Below are positions 1-7,576 of a stretch of DNA of 64,000 nt, piece after piece. Location: positions 106,627 through 170,626 of the forward strand of contig CBFGXE010000002.1 of NCBI GenBank assembly GCA_965652645.1, read 5' to 3'. The position numbers were made by a program, and so were the translations under genes. A model generated the notes under the pieces. It made no database searches. It had not been told where the DNA came from and worked only from the letters and a program-made list of their open reading frames with translations. Numbering within the stretch: position 1 is the stretch's first letter; every line of letters starts with the position of its first letter. The DNA is from ZC4RG30 sp965652645 (GTDB lineage: Bacteria > Pseudomonadota > Gammaproteobacteria > Steroidobacterales > Steroidobacteraceae).

Positions 1-465
1 TGCAGCCACGTCGATCTTCCTCATCTTCATCATGGCGCTGAAGACGCGCTGTCGCAGGCCGGCGTCAGGATGGGCCAGGCTGTCATTCAGCACGCGCGGG
101 GTGATCTGCCAGGAGATGCCCCACTTGTCCTTGCACCACCCGCACTGGCTCTCCTGCCCGCCGTTGCCGACGATGGCGTTCCAGTAGCGGTCGGTCTCGG
201 CCTGGTCCTCCGTCACCACCTGGAAGGAGAACGCTTCGGTATGCCGGAAGGTGGGACCGCCGTTGATGCCCACGCAGGGGATTCCCAGCACGGTGAACTC
301 CACCACCAGCACGTCGCCCTTGCGCCCATTGGGATAGTCGGTGGGGGCGGTCTGCGCGGCGCCCACGGCGCTGTCCGGGAATGTGCGGGCGTAGAAATCG
401 GCCGCCTCGGCGGCGTCATGGTCATACCAGAGTGACACGCGAACCTTGCCTGCTGGATTGCTCAT
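1..465 (-). CDS. PhnB-like VOC-fold protein (3-demethylubiquinone-9 3-methyltransferase domain), 3' end outside window
   Basis: 155 codons are visible and the frame runs off the left edge. The protein begins MSNPAGKVRVSLWYDHDAAE and contains the pattern of the PhnB/3-dmu-9_3-mt family (PF06983 type): an early FYARTFPDSAV, then QESQCGWCKDKWGISWQI and an end-region VFSAMMKMRKIDVA. Family members are small dimeric VOC-superfamily proteins, mostly of unknown substrate despite the methyltransferase name. The start is set by a good Shine-Dalgarno (AAGGAGA) about 5 bases upstream. It lies 11 bases downstream of the second VOC gene and is probably the third gene of the tetR-VOC-VOC operon. The family call is firm; the biochemical role is unknown. 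Confidence 0.85.
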   Translation of the reverse strand, partial: MSNPAGKVRVSLWYDHDAAEAADFYARTFPDSAVGAAQTAPTDYPNGRKGDVLVVEFTVLGIPCVGINGGPTFRHTEAFSFQVVTEDQAETDRYWNAIVGNGGQESQCGWCKDKWGISWQITPRVLNDSLAHPDAGLRQRVFSAMMKMRKIDVAA

Positions 466-476
466 TGGAATCTCCT

Positions 477-1271
477 TCAATTGCCCTGCGGGCCGGTAAT
501 GCCAAACACTGCCCCTGCGGGATCGGCGGCAACCGCCACCCAGTCACCGCCCGGCACCTGGTGCAGTTCCTGCAGCAGGCGGCCGCCATGGGCCTGGATG
601 GCCCGGCACGCGGCCGCTGCAGATTCCACGCCGAAGTAGGGCACCCAGCCGGCTGCGGGCAAGCCCGGCGCCCGCTGCATGATGGCGCCCACGCGCACCC
701 CTTCATGGTCCATGAAGCAGTAGTCGCCGAGCGCGCCCATCGGCATCGCTTCGTCAAAGCGGTAGCCGAAATGGCGGGCGTAGAACTGCTTCGCACGCGC
801 AAGGTCGGGACTGGCCAGCTCGTTCCAGCGCACGCGCTGCGGGGCGCTTGTATCGAACACATCGCTCCTGGCATCGGGCTGGTCCGGCGGCGGAACCGGC
901 TTCATCACGTAGAACGGCGTGCCCATGGGATCGCCTACCATGGCGATCTGCCCCACGGGGAGTTCCATGCGCATCCAGGTGGTGCCGCCATCGGCCTCGA
1001 TGGCACGCGTGGCGGCGCCCACGTCCTCCACTTCGATGTAGGCCATCCAGCACGGCATGGCGCCCTGCTGCTGCATGCCAGGTGAAAGCGCCAGCATGCC
1101 GCCTGCGGCGCGTCCGTCGTCGCGCAGGATCATGCGGTAGTCCCGGGCGCCTGGTGCTGCCGCCCCGTCCGGCCCGGGCACGCTCCAGCCGACCACGGCC
1201 CCGTAGAACTTCGTGGCCGCGCCCGGATCCGGCGTCATCAATTCGTACCAGATGAAGCTGCCTGCACCCAT
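477..1271 (-). CDS. Two-domain VOC (glyoxalase-like) protein
   Basis: 264 aa. Two VOC/glyoxalase-like repeats are visible, residues about 5-125 (FIWYELMTPDPGAATKFY, ending DPMGTPFYVMKP) and about 145-262 (VRWNELASPDLARAKQFY, ending DPAGAVFGITGP). Each has the typical 'DPxGxxF' last strand. This tandem arrangement resembles the Cfp30B/27-kDa-antigen type of glyoxalase-like proteins, whose substrates are generally unknown. The ATG at 1271 overlaps the tetR stop by one base (TGATG) and has an AAGGAG Shine-Dalgarno, so the two genes are translationally coupled. A longer frame upstream only reads tetR out of frame. Control by the TetR protein encoded just upstream is likely. Confidence 0.85.
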   Translation of the reverse strand: MGAGSFIWYELMTPDPGAATKFYGAVVGWSVPGPDGAAAPGARDYRMILRDDGRAAGGMLALSPGMQQQGAMPCWMAYIEVEDVGAATRAIEADGGTTWMRMELPVGQIAMVGDPMGTPFYVMKPVPPPDQPDARSDVFDTSAPQRVRWNELASPDLARAKQFYARHFGYRFDEAMPMGALGDYCFMDHEGVRVGAIMQRAPGLPAAGWVPYFGVESAAAACRAIQAHGGRLLQELHQVPGGDWVAVAADPAGAVFGITGPQGN

Positions 1272-1903
1272 CAGACCTTCTCCTTGAACAGCAACCGCAA
1301 ATGATTCTTCAGGTGGGCAATCGCATCCAGCAGCGGGGTGCGATCGCCGGCGGACTTGGCCAGCACGAAACCACCTTGCAGGACGGTCTGCGTGTACAGC
1401 GCCAGGCTTGCCGCATTCACCTCGATGCGGGGTGGACGGGCCTGGATCGCCGCCGCGAAGTCCCTTTCCAGTTGCGCGGCATGGTCGGTGATGGTTGTCC
1501 CGAGGGCGGCGCGCATGGGCTCGGAGGTGGCAAACACCTCCTGCACCGCCGTGCCCGCGAAGCAGGTGATGTCTTCCAGCGGCCCGTCGGCCAGCGAGGC
1601 GCGGAAATCCAGGTAGCCGAAGATCCGCTGCAGGGGGTCGTGCAGCTGCTGGAATCCGGCATTGGCGAACAGGGGCGCGGTCACGGTGGTCCAGTGGCGG
1701 GCTGCGGCCACGCCCAGCTCTTCCTTCGAGGCGAAGTGGTGGAAGAACGCGCCCTTGGTGACGCCGGCCTCGGCGCACAGGTCATCCACCGTCGTGGCAT
1801 GCCAGCCCTTGCGGCGCACGAGCTTGTGGGCTGCGTCGAGCAACGCAGTGCGCGCACTGCCGCGCGCCCTTGCCTGCTCCGGTTTTTTCCCCGTTTCCAT
1901 CAC
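1271..1903 (-). CDS. TetR/AcrR family transcriptional regulator
   Basis: 210 aa. The N-terminal TetR helix-turn-helix is clear at about residues 18-64 (LLDAAHKLVRRKGWHATTV, then LCAEAGVTKGAFFHHFASKE). The remainder is an all-helical ligand-binding/dimerisation domain with two Cys-poor core helices. It is the first gene of a leftward operon with two VOC genes and is divergent from arsR. Two dyad sequences in the 103-base divergent region (1916-1927 and 1970-1985) are likely operators, so autorepression plus control of the rightward promoter is a reasonable inference. The inducer cannot be read from sequence. Confidence 0.92.
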   Translation of the reverse strand: MMETGKKPEQARARGSARTALLDAAHKLVRRKGWHATTVDDLCAEAGVTKGAFFHHFASKEELGVAAARHWTTVTAPLFANAGFQQLHDPLQRIFGYLDFRASLADGPLEDITCFAGTAVQEVFATSEPMRAALGTTITDHAAQLERDFAAAIQARPPRIEVNAASLALYTQTVLQGGFVLAKSAGDRTPLLDAIAHLKNHLRLLFKEKV

Positions 1904-1915
1904 GGAGCGAAACCT

Positions 1916-1927
1916 AACCGACTGGTT
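1916..1927. promoter_or_regulatory. Candidate TetR half-site dyad (AACC-N4-GGTT)
   Basis: AACCGACTGGTT sits 13-24 bases upstream of the tetR start. It shares the AACC...CTGGTT layout of the stronger palindrome at 1970-1985, and a third related copy (AACTGACTGGTG) lies at about 1984-1995. Repetition of one motif in a TetR divergent region supports operator function; binding is inferred. Confidence 0.5.
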
Positions 1928-1942
1928 GGTATGTTGTCCAGC

Positions 1943-1971
1943 TTTACATGCCAGATCGACGGACCTATATT
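1943..1971 (+). promoter_or_regulatory. Sigma-70-type promoter for arsR-SRPBCC
   Basis: TTTACA at 1943-1948 and TATATT at 1966-1971 are separated by exactly 17 bases, a close match to the sigma-70 consensus. The -10 is followed by the palindrome at 1970-1985, so transcription should begin inside the operator about 25-30 bases before the arsR ATG. This is the clearest promoter in the window. Confidence 0.6.
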
Positions 1972-1985
1972 AACCATCTGGTTAA
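1970..1985. promoter_or_regulatory. Perfect 7+7 palindromic operator overlapping the arsR promoter start site
   Basis: TTAACCATCTGGTTAA is a perfect inverted repeat of TTAACCA around a 2-base centre. It begins in the last bases of the -10 box of the rightward promoter, the position expected for a repressor site. The binder is inferred to be the TetR protein because of the related dyad near the tetR start; the ArsR protein is the alternative. Confidence 0.6.
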
Positions 1986-2006
1986 TTAACTGACTGGTGA
2001 ATCCGG

Positions 2007-2354
2007 ATGCAGGATCCCCTCAGCCGCACTTTCTCGGCCCTGGCCGACCCGACCCGGCGCGCCATGCTCGCGCGCCTGTCGCGCGGCGAGGCGAACGTGT
2101 CGGAAATCGCGCAGCCCTTCCTGCACGAGATGAGCCTGCCCGCAGTGACCAAGCACCTGAAGGTGCTGGAACAGGCCGGCCTCATCACCAAGGGCCGCCA
2201 GAAGCAATGGCGTCCCTGCCGGCTGAATGGAGCGCCGCTGCGCGAGGCAGTGGACTGGATGGAGCAGTACCGCCTGGCCTGGGAGGAGCAACTGGACCGG
2301 CTCGGCGAATACCTGCAGGCGAAAACACAGGGAGAACGGAATGGCCGCAAGTAG
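2007..2354 (+). CDS. ArsR family winged-helix regulator (SRPBCC-associated type)
   Basis: 115 aa. A typical ArsR fold: RTFSALADPTRRAMLARL at the N-terminus, recognition helix in LPAVTKHLKVLEQAGLI (about residues 43-60) and wing GRQKQWRPCRL. Only one Cys is present and the metal-site ELCVCDL motif is absent, so this is not a metal sensor. It belongs to the group that is genetically paired with AHSA1/SRPBCC proteins, as here. The downstream SRPBCC ATG lies inside this gene (14-base overlap), giving translational coupling. The inducer is unknown. Confidence 0.93.
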   Translation: MQDPLSRTFSALADPTRRAMLARLSRGEANVSEIAQPFLHEMSLPAVTKHLKVLEQAGLITKGRQKQWRPCRLNGAPLREAVDWMEQYRLAWEEQLDRLGEYLQAKTQGERNGRK

Positions 2355-3291
2355 CAAGTCCAGCAACATCCACCTCACGCGCGTCTACGACGCGCCACTG
2401 TCAGCGGTGTGGGAGGCCTGGACGGTACCGGAGGAAGTCGCACTGTGGTGGGGGCCGCGCGGCTTCACGCTCACCACGCACAGCCGCGACCTGCGCACCG
2501 GCGGGCACTGGCACTACACCATGCACGGACCCGACGGCACGGACTATGAAAACACCACGCAGTACCTGGAGGTGGTGCCGCAGCAGAGGCTGGTCTATGA
2601 CCACGGCGGCCATCGCGAGCGCCCGCCCCTGTTCCGCGTGACGGTGCTGTTCACCGAGCGCGGTGGACGCACGCGGCTCGACATGACCATGAGCCTGCCG
2701 ACCCCGGAGGCCGCCGAGCAGACCCGCGGGTTCATCCGCCAGGCCGGCGGAAATTCCACCTGGGATCGCCTGGCCGAGTACCTGGGCAAGCGCTGCGCGG
2801 GAAAGGAGCAATTCTTCATCGCCCGCTCCTTCGACGCCCCCATCGACCGCGTGTACAGCATGTGGACGGATCCGGTGCAACTGGCGCGCTGGATGCCGCC
2901 CGCGGGCGCAACCATGGAGTTCCTGCGGGCCGAGCCGCGTGTGGACGGCTCTTCCCTCTACGCCATGCGGTTGCCCGACGGCCAGACCATCCATGGCCTG
3001 ATCGGATACCAGAGACTGGAGCCACCGCAGCTCATCGCCTACACCCAGCAGTTCTGCGATGCCGCGGGCAAGGTGATGCGTCCGCCGTTCTTCGCCGACT
3101 GGCCACTCACCATGCTTGCCGTCGTCGAGTTCGCCGAGGAAGGCCCGGAGGGCACGCGGGTGACGGTGCGATGGGAGCCCGCCCACGATGCCACCGCGGC
3201 GGACATCGCGGAATTCGCCCGGCAGCGCGGCAGCATGACCGGCGGCTGGACCGGCAGCTTCGACAAGCTTGAAGCCCTCCTCGGGGCCTGA
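2341..3291 (+). CDS. Fused double AHSA1/SRPBCC-domain protein
   Basis: 316 aa. Two SRPBCC (START-like, AHSA1/activator of Hsp90 ATPase-like) domains in one chain: residues about 9-150 (LTRVYDAPLSAVWEAWTVPE, WWGPRGF) and about 160-316 (IARSFDAPIDRVYSMWTDPV, RWMPPAG). Each begins with the canonical 'fdAP...vw..wTdp..l..W' signature. These domains form deep ligand pockets, and ArsR-linked members are usually single-domain proteins of about 150 aa, so the fusion is somewhat unusual. ATG 2341 is preceded by AGGGAGAACGG and overlaps the arsR end. The pocket ligand is unknown. Confidence 0.88.
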   Translation: MAASSKSSNIHLTRVYDAPLSAVWEAWTVPEEVALWWGPRGFTLTTHSRDLRTGGHWHYTMHGPDGTDYENTTQYLEVVPQQRLVYDHGGHRERPPLFRVTVLFTERGGRTRLDMTMSLPTPEAAEQTRGFIRQAGGNSTWDRLAEYLGKRCAGKEQFFIARSFDAPIDRVYSMWTDPVQLARWMPPAGATMEFLRAEPRVDGSSLYAMRLPDGQTIHGLIGYQRLEPPQLIAYTQQFCDAAGKVMRPPFFADWPLTMLAVVEFAEEGPEGTRVTVRWEPAHDATAADIAEFARQRGSMTGGWTGSFDKLEALLGA

Positions 3292-3293
3292 AC

Positions 3294-3343
3294 GGGCGCG
3301 GCGCCCGCGCCCAGCGGCCATCCGCCGACATGCCTGTCGGCGG
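3294..3343. repeat. Two adjacent GC-rich hairpins downstream of the SRPBCC gene
   Basis: GGGCGCG (3294-3300) pairs with CGCGCCC (3306-3312). CCGCCGACA (3322-3330) pairs perfectly with TGTCGGCGG (3335-3343) around a 4-base loop. They lie directly after the SRPBCC stop codon. No T-run follows, so they are not a canonical intrinsic terminator, but they could stabilise the mRNA 3' end. Confidence 0.5.
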
Positions 3344-3446
3344 GCGGACGACACGGGCGTAGGACCAGCGCTCCTTCATCCGCACGGGGGAAACCCCGGC
3401 GCGGGGTGCTGTCGAACCAGGCGTGACCTGCAGACAGGAGCGCGAC

Positions 3447-3797
3447 ATGAACAAGCATCTCGCCCTTGCATTTGCCATCGGTTCCTTCGGCATCGTGGGT
3501 GCCGCGGCGCCGCTGGATAACCCGGACATGCTGGAGGTGCGCACGGTGGGCGTGCCTTATGACCGTTCGGAAATCCGTGATGAACGTTCCGCCGGGGATC
3601 TGTTCTTCCGCATTCGCCAGACCGCGGAGGAAGTCTGCCGGATTTCCGCCCATCCACGCGGCTACGAGATCTGGCACGAGCACGATTGCGAAGCCGAGGC
3701 GGTGGACCAGGCCGTGCGCGAGGCCCGGATCCCGGCGCTCGAGGAGTATTACGAGGATCTCGGCGAGGCACGTCCGACACAGCCGGCGCCGAGGTGA
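3447..3797 (+). CDS. UrcA family protein, exported
   Basis: 116 aa. An N-terminal hydrophobic segment (LALAFAIGSFGIVGAAA) looks like a signal peptide. The body matches the UrcA pattern: a VPYD-like strand, GDLFFRIRQTAEEVC, then a second Cys about 20 residues later (HEHDC), a pair that probably forms a disulfide. A run of DQAVREAR near the end is also typical. UrcA proteins are periplasmic, of unknown function, and common in sphingomonads and Steroidobacter-like bacteria. The C-terminal tail is acidic and proline-containing. ATG 3447 has a CAGGAG Shine-Dalgarno; the ATG 24 bases upstream lacks one. Confidence 0.75.
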   Translation: MNKHLALAFAIGSFGIVGAAAPLDNPDMLEVRTVGVPYDRSEIRDERSAGDLFFRIRQTAEEVCRISAHPRGYEIWHEHDCEAEAVDQAVREARIPALEEYYEDLGEARPTQPAPR

Positions 3798-3812
3798 GGC
3801 CGCGCGGGCGGT

Positions 3813-4370
3813 TCAGCCGCGCCAGTTGGCGTGGCGGCTCCAGTACTCCACGCTGCGGCGGTACGCGGCAGGATCCAGCGGCACGCCTGACCCGCCCTCC
3901 GCGACGCCCAGCGCATTGCGCATCATCGTGACGGGCGCCATGGGAATCTCCACGGGGGCATCGGTGTACATGCAGCCGACGATGCCCCAGTCAGCCTCGA
4001 TGGGAGAGCCTTCCTTCGCAAGCTGCTCCCGGCTGTAGAGGATGGGGATCAGGTAGTCGGCCACCGGTGGCTGCACGCCCTCGAACCAGCGCACCAGCAC
4101 CGGCAGCTCGCTGCGGGTTCGCGCCTCGTAGTCCGAGCGCAGCAGGTGGCGGTTGGCCTCGGTGACCGGAATGGTGAGGCAGCGCGTGGATGTCCAGTTG
4201 CGATGCACGTGCAGCACGCAGAAGGGTGCGTATCCAGGCAATACCTCCAGCGGAGCGTGCTCGTTCAGGTAGCGCTCGAATTCCCCGGCGGTGATGTCCT
4301 GGATGGTGTTGCGCCGCGACTCCCTCGGGAACAGCCGTGCGCGCGCGAACTCCGTCATCACGATCTTCAT
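3813..4370 (-). CDS. DUF3228 family protein
   Basis: 185 aa, soluble, no signal peptide. I recognise it as DUF3228 from segments such as FARARLFPRESRRNTI, LPGYAPFCVLHVHRNWTSTR, LVRWFEGVQPPVADYLIPI and EADWGIVGCMYT. The family has no established function; the conserved HVHRNW and EADWGIVG segments suggest a binding or catalytic pocket. It starts 28 bases after the end of the 573-aa unknown gene on the same strand and is probably its operon partner. The length matches the family as I know it. Confidence 0.7.
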   Translation of the reverse strand: MKIVMTEFARARLFPRESRRNTIQDITAGEFERYLNEHAPLEVLPGYAPFCVLHVHRNWTSTRCLTIPVTEANRHLLRSDYEARTRSELPVLVRWFEGVQPPVADYLIPILYSREQLAKEGSPIEADWGIVGCMYTDAPVEIPMAPVTMMRNALGVAEGGSGVPLDPAAYRRSVEYWSRHANWRG

Positions 4371-4398
4371 GGCTTCATGCCCTGCAAGTGTTCCTTCC

Positions 4399-6120
4399 TC
4401 ATGCCCCGACCACCAGGCCCGGGCACATCAGCGCCATCACGCCGAGGACGGCCTTCGGCATGCCGGCCAGTCGCGCATCGGCTCCGGCGCCCAGCACATC
4501 CGTGAGGATGTCCTTCGACAGCGCGACCCAGCCGCCACCAGTGTGGAAACTGGCAATGAATTCCCCCTCGTTGCGGTCCGCCAGCAGCCTCGCCTCATCG
4601 CAGGCCTGTGCCCTGCCTTCAGACACCCACTTTTCATCGGAGGCGCGCAGGTATCGGGAATCGAGCGCGGGCACGGTGTCGCCGGGGGTGGCCGCCCCTT
4701 CTTCCGTCACATGCAGGCGTCCGGTGGGCGCAGCATCCCTGCCATTCACCCGGGCTTCGATCGCCCGCCGCAGCCGGTTGAACATCTCCTCGGCGAAGGA
4801 CTGGGGATATTCGTACTGTTTCTGCACTTCGGCGCTGATGTGCGGCAGGCGTCGCCAGCCGCTCACCCAGGCCAGCTTGTCCGCGCCTGCTTCTGCGTCC
4901 GCGAACACATCCTCAAGCGAAAAACGCCGCTCGGCATCCGGCTGCAGGGCCTTCATGGTCATGTGCTCGAGCAGGTTCGAGGAGAAGCCGAACATCACCC
5001 CGTAGGGAGAGAAGGTGCCGGGCACGGGCGCGAATCGCGGGCAGTCGACTGCCAGCGGCTGCACGATGCTTTCGAGCTCCTGCACATAGCGGTCCACAAG
5101 CTCCACATGGCGCCGCCCCATCGGCGTCAACGCGGCGCCGCTGGCCACGAACAGGTGCTCGATCATGCTGTAGGCGCGCAGCAACCGCGGATGGTTCAGG
5201 AACAGGTCGGGATCAGGCGAGATGGCCTGGCAGATCGCGCCCGCCAATTCCAGGCGTCGCGGATCCTCGCCTCCCCGCACCGCACGCCGGTACGCGGCCA
5301 GCAGCGGCACCAGCGCCTGGATGGTCATCGCGCAGTCCAGCGCATTGGAGCGGCGCGTGTCCAGCAGCAGCGCGTGGTCATCCAGCGCCCTGCCCTGCAT
5401 GTTGAAGTAGCGAAGCTGCGAGCGCAGGTGGCCGCCGGCCATCACCACGGTGGCGCGGTGGATCTCCAGCCGCTCCTCCACGTCGAGCGATTCCGCCAGC
5501 TTCTGCGCCACCCGGAAATACGCACCGAGGTCGTCGGTGGTGGGACTCTGCGCCACGGGCACCAGCCAGCGGGGATCCCGCACCAGCACCGGCTGGTCTG
5601 CCGGCGAACTGCGCCAGAGCGCATCAAGCAGCTGACGCAACTGACCGAGGCGGGCGGAGGCATCACCCTGGCCCTCGTCCCACACCCGCATGGACAGCAG
5701 CGTGGCGCAGCGGACCACATACAGGTTGAACAGGGCCTGCGCGAACCGCACGCGGCCATTGCGCCCCGGCCAGCGCGTGGCGCGCCACAGGGTGAAGGCC
5801 CGCGACATCATGTCCGCGGGATCGAACATCTCGTTGGGAATGCCGGGCATCTCGCGCGGCCTGAAGCCCTCGGCCCAGTGGGCCTCCTGCAGTTTTCCGC
5901 GCAACGCGACCTGCTGGCGGGTGAGCCCGGCGGTGGCAAAGAAGCAGTCCTCGAACTCCCGGTCGAGCAGCCGCCGGTCCTGCAGCAGATGGGGCGGGGC
6001 CTGCCGGGCGTTCAGCAGTGCCTGCAGGCGCTCCACGATCGCGGCGCGGTGTGCGATGAAGTGCTGCAGCAGTTCAATATGTGCCTTGAATGGCAGCGGG
6101 GCGGATCGTTCGGTGGTCAC
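4399..6120 (-). CDS. Large helical protein of unknown function (573 aa)
   Basis: 573 aa from the GTG at 6120; I do not recognise the family. It has no signal peptide and no transmembrane segment, and reads as an alpha-helical, Arg- and Trp-containing soluble protein (for example RAFTLWRATRWPGRNGRVR and FNLYVVRCATLLSMRVWDEG). The C-terminal half includes the moderately conserved-looking GTFSPYGVMFGFSSNLLEHM and DKLAWVSGWRRLPHIS. The open frame extends to 6615 but would overlap the divergent glycosylase gene, so the GTG that clears it is preferred; no ATG is in frame nearby. It probably forms an operon with the DUF3228 gene downstream. Confidence 0.7.
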   Translation of the reverse strand: MTTERSAPLPFKAHIELLQHFIAHRAAIVERLQALLNARQAPPHLLQDRRLLDREFEDCFFATAGLTRQQVALRGKLQEAHWAEGFRPREMPGIPNEMFDPADMMSRAFTLWRATRWPGRNGRVRFAQALFNLYVVRCATLLSMRVWDEGQGDASARLGQLRQLLDALWRSSPADQPVLVRDPRWLVPVAQSPTTDDLGAYFRVAQKLAESLDVEERLEIHRATVVMAGGHLRSQLRYFNMQGRALDDHALLLDTRRSNALDCAMTIQALVPLLAAYRRAVRGGEDPRRLELAGAICQAISPDPDLFLNHPRLLRAYSMIEHLFVASGAALTPMGRRHVELVDRYVQELESIVQPLAVDCPRFAPVPGTFSPYGVMFGFSSNLLEHMTMKALQPDAERRFSLEDVFADAEAGADKLAWVSGWRRLPHISAEVQKQYEYPQSFAEEMFNRLRRAIEARVNGRDAAPTGRLHVTEEGAATPGDTVPALDSRYLRASDEKWVSEGRAQACDEARLLADRNEGEFIASFHTGGGWVALSKDILTDVLGAGADARLAGMPKAVLGVMALMCPGLVVGA

Positions 6121-6207
6121 GGCGTCGCGAGCATAACAAGCACCCTGCCGGCGCGCAGGCGCATGCCGGAATGACGCCGCGCCACCGGCACGGTAGATTG
6201 CCGCCCC

Positions 6208-6855
6208 GTGCGAACCCTTCCCCGACTCGAAAAGTTCTTCGATCGCCTGCTCGCGCCCACCGGTCCTGGCGTGTTCAACCCCTGGCTCGATCATGATCCC
6301 GGCACCGATGCCCTGCCCGATGCCGCCGCCGCGCGCCTGCTGCGGCTGCGGGCCTTCTTCAATACGCGACCACGCTGGCTGCTGCTGGGCGAGGCTGCGG
6401 GCTACCAGGGCGCGCATGTCAGCGGCATTCCCTTTACCAGTGAACGCCTGCTGCTGGCGGGGGCCATCCCGCGCGTGGACATCCGGGGCCAACGCCTGTC
6501 CGTGCGGCCGCGGCCCTGGAGCGAACCCTCGGCCACCACGGTGTGGGGCACCCTGCATGCGCTGGGCCGGGCCGGTGACACCCTGCTGTGGAATGCCTAT
6601 CCGTGGCACCCGCACCGGCCAGGCCTGCCGCAGTCAAACCGCACGCCAACGCCGCTGGAACGCCGCGCCGGCCTGCCCGTGCTCCAGGCGCTGCTGGCCG
6701 CGTTCCCGGCCGTGCGCTGCTTCGCCGTGGGCCGGAATGCGGAAGCTTCGCTGGCCGAGGTGGGTGTGCGCGCCACGCCGCTGCGCCATCCATCAATGGG
6801 TGGCGCCACCGCGTTCCGCGAAGGGTTGCGCCGCGCCCTTGCAGAAGAGTCCTGA
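6208..6855 (+). CDS. Uracil-DNA glycosylase-like protein
   Basis: 215 aa. Residues 58-80 (LLLGEAAGYQGAHVSGIPFT) match the UDG-superfamily strand and water-activating loop in its 'GEAPGYxGARxxGIPFT' variant. WNAYPWHPH around residue 130 and RHPSMGG near the C-terminus match the later superfamily motifs, HPS being the typical DNA-intercalating position. Family members excise uracil or related bases from DNA; this divergent subfamily is uncharacterised as far as I know. The start is a GTG that lies only 8 bases after a TAGATT hexamer, so the mRNA may be leaderless. Confidence 0.75.
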   Translation: MRTLPRLEKFFDRLLAPTGPGVFNPWLDHDPGTDALPDAAAARLLRLRAFFNTRPRWLLLGEAAGYQGAHVSGIPFTSERLLLAGAIPRVDIRGQRLSVRPRPWSEPSATTVWGTLHALGRAGDTLLWNAYPWHPHRPGLPQSNRTPTPLERRAGLPVLQALLAAFPAVRCFAVGRNAEASLAEVGVRATPLRHPSMGGATAFREGLRRALAEES

Positions 6856-6880
6856 GGGGACCGGCGAGCGCGCGGCGCAC

Positions 6881-6886
6881 TACAAT
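6881..6886 (+). promoter_or_regulatory. -10 element upstream of gloA
   Basis: TACAAT (five of six matches to TATAAT) lies 31 bases before the gloA ATG, in the 62-base gap after the glycosylase gene. No good -35 hexamer is seen at 16-18 bases, so the promoter call is tentative. Confidence 0.35.
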
Positions 6887-6917
6887 CCCCATCTCCCATT
6901 GGCCCGGAACAATCGGC

Positions 6918-7337
6918 ATGAAATACCTGCACACCATGGTCCGCGTGACCAGCCTGGAAGATTCCCTGCGCTTCTACCGCGATGCACTTGGCCTCGAGGT
7001 GCTGCGCAAGCACGAAAACCCGCAGGGTCGCTTCACGCTGGTGTTCCTGGCGGCTCCGGGCCAGCCCGAGGCGCAGGTGGAGCTGACGTACAACTGGGAT
7101 CCGGAAGCCTATACGGGCGGGCGCAATTTCGGGCACCTGGCCTACGAAGTGGATGACATCTACGCCACCTGCGAGCGCCTGCAGCAGCAGGGCGTGCAGA
7201 TCCTGCGTCCGCCGCGGGATGGCAGGATGGCCTTCGTGCGTTCGCCGGACCAGATTTCGATCGAGCTGCTGCAGAAGGGCGAGGCGCTTGCGCCCAGGGA
7301 ACCATGGGCGCAGATGCCGAACGTGGGGAGCTGGTAG
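6918..7337 (+). CDS. gloA: Lactoylglutathione lyase (glyoxalase I)
   Basis: 139 aa. Converts the methylglyoxal-glutathione hemithioacetal to S-lactoylglutathione in the cytoplasm. The four metal ligands of the E. coli-type (Ni-dependent) enzyme are present: H5 (KYLHTMVRV), E55 (AQVELTYNW), H73 (NFGHLAYEV) and E116 (ISIELLQ). The RPPRDGRMAFVRSPD segment is also characteristic, and the length fits the short gammaproteobacterial form. ATG 6918 was chosen because the family begins MKYLHTM; the upstream open frame has no homology. It stands alone, not in an evident glutathione operon. Confidence 0.95.
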   Translation: MKYLHTMVRVTSLEDSLRFYRDALGLEVLRKHENPQGRFTLVFLAAPGQPEAQVELTYNWDPEAYTGGRNFGHLAYEVDDIYATCERLQQQGVQILRPPRDGRMAFVRSPDQISIELLQKGEALAPREPWAQMPNVGSW

Positions 7338-7576
7338 ACGGGCATTCTCCCTGCCAGGGGTCACGGCGCCAGGCAAGGTGCGGCTCGATCAGCGTGCGGA
7401 ATCGCTTGTTGTCGGCCCCGGTCATCGTGCCTCTCCACCTGTCCTGCAGTGATTACATTCCAGCGACAGGAATCCAACGGTGCGGAGGCCGTCCCGTGCC
7501 GTCGGGCTTAGAATCGGCAGCCGGTGGCTGGATGCCAGCCAGCAACGCAATTGACCGGACCAACCAGGGAGCCGCC

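Noticed and set aside
477..1778. 433-residue extension of the two-domain VOC gene
   Set aside because: The extra N-terminal residues read the tetR gene out of frame; the ATG at 1271 has a good ribosome-binding site and coupling to tetR.
3294..3343. Intrinsic terminator after the SRPBCC gene
   Set aside because: The hairpins are strong but lack the T-run, so they are listed as inverted repeats only.
4291..6174. 627-residue plus-strand open frame
   Set aside because: It is antisense to the 573-aa gene and DUF3228. Since I do not recognise the 573-aa gene this needed care, but the plus-strand product is His/Gln/Arg-rich with no helix periodicity, and the minus-strand one reads as a normal protein.
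7477..7496. ECF-type promoter (GGAAT...CGTC) upstream of the DUF8021 gene
   Set aside because: The two elements can be picked out of GC-rich sequence by chance and the spacing is not standard; a TAGAAT hexamer closer to the gene is the simpler promoter element.
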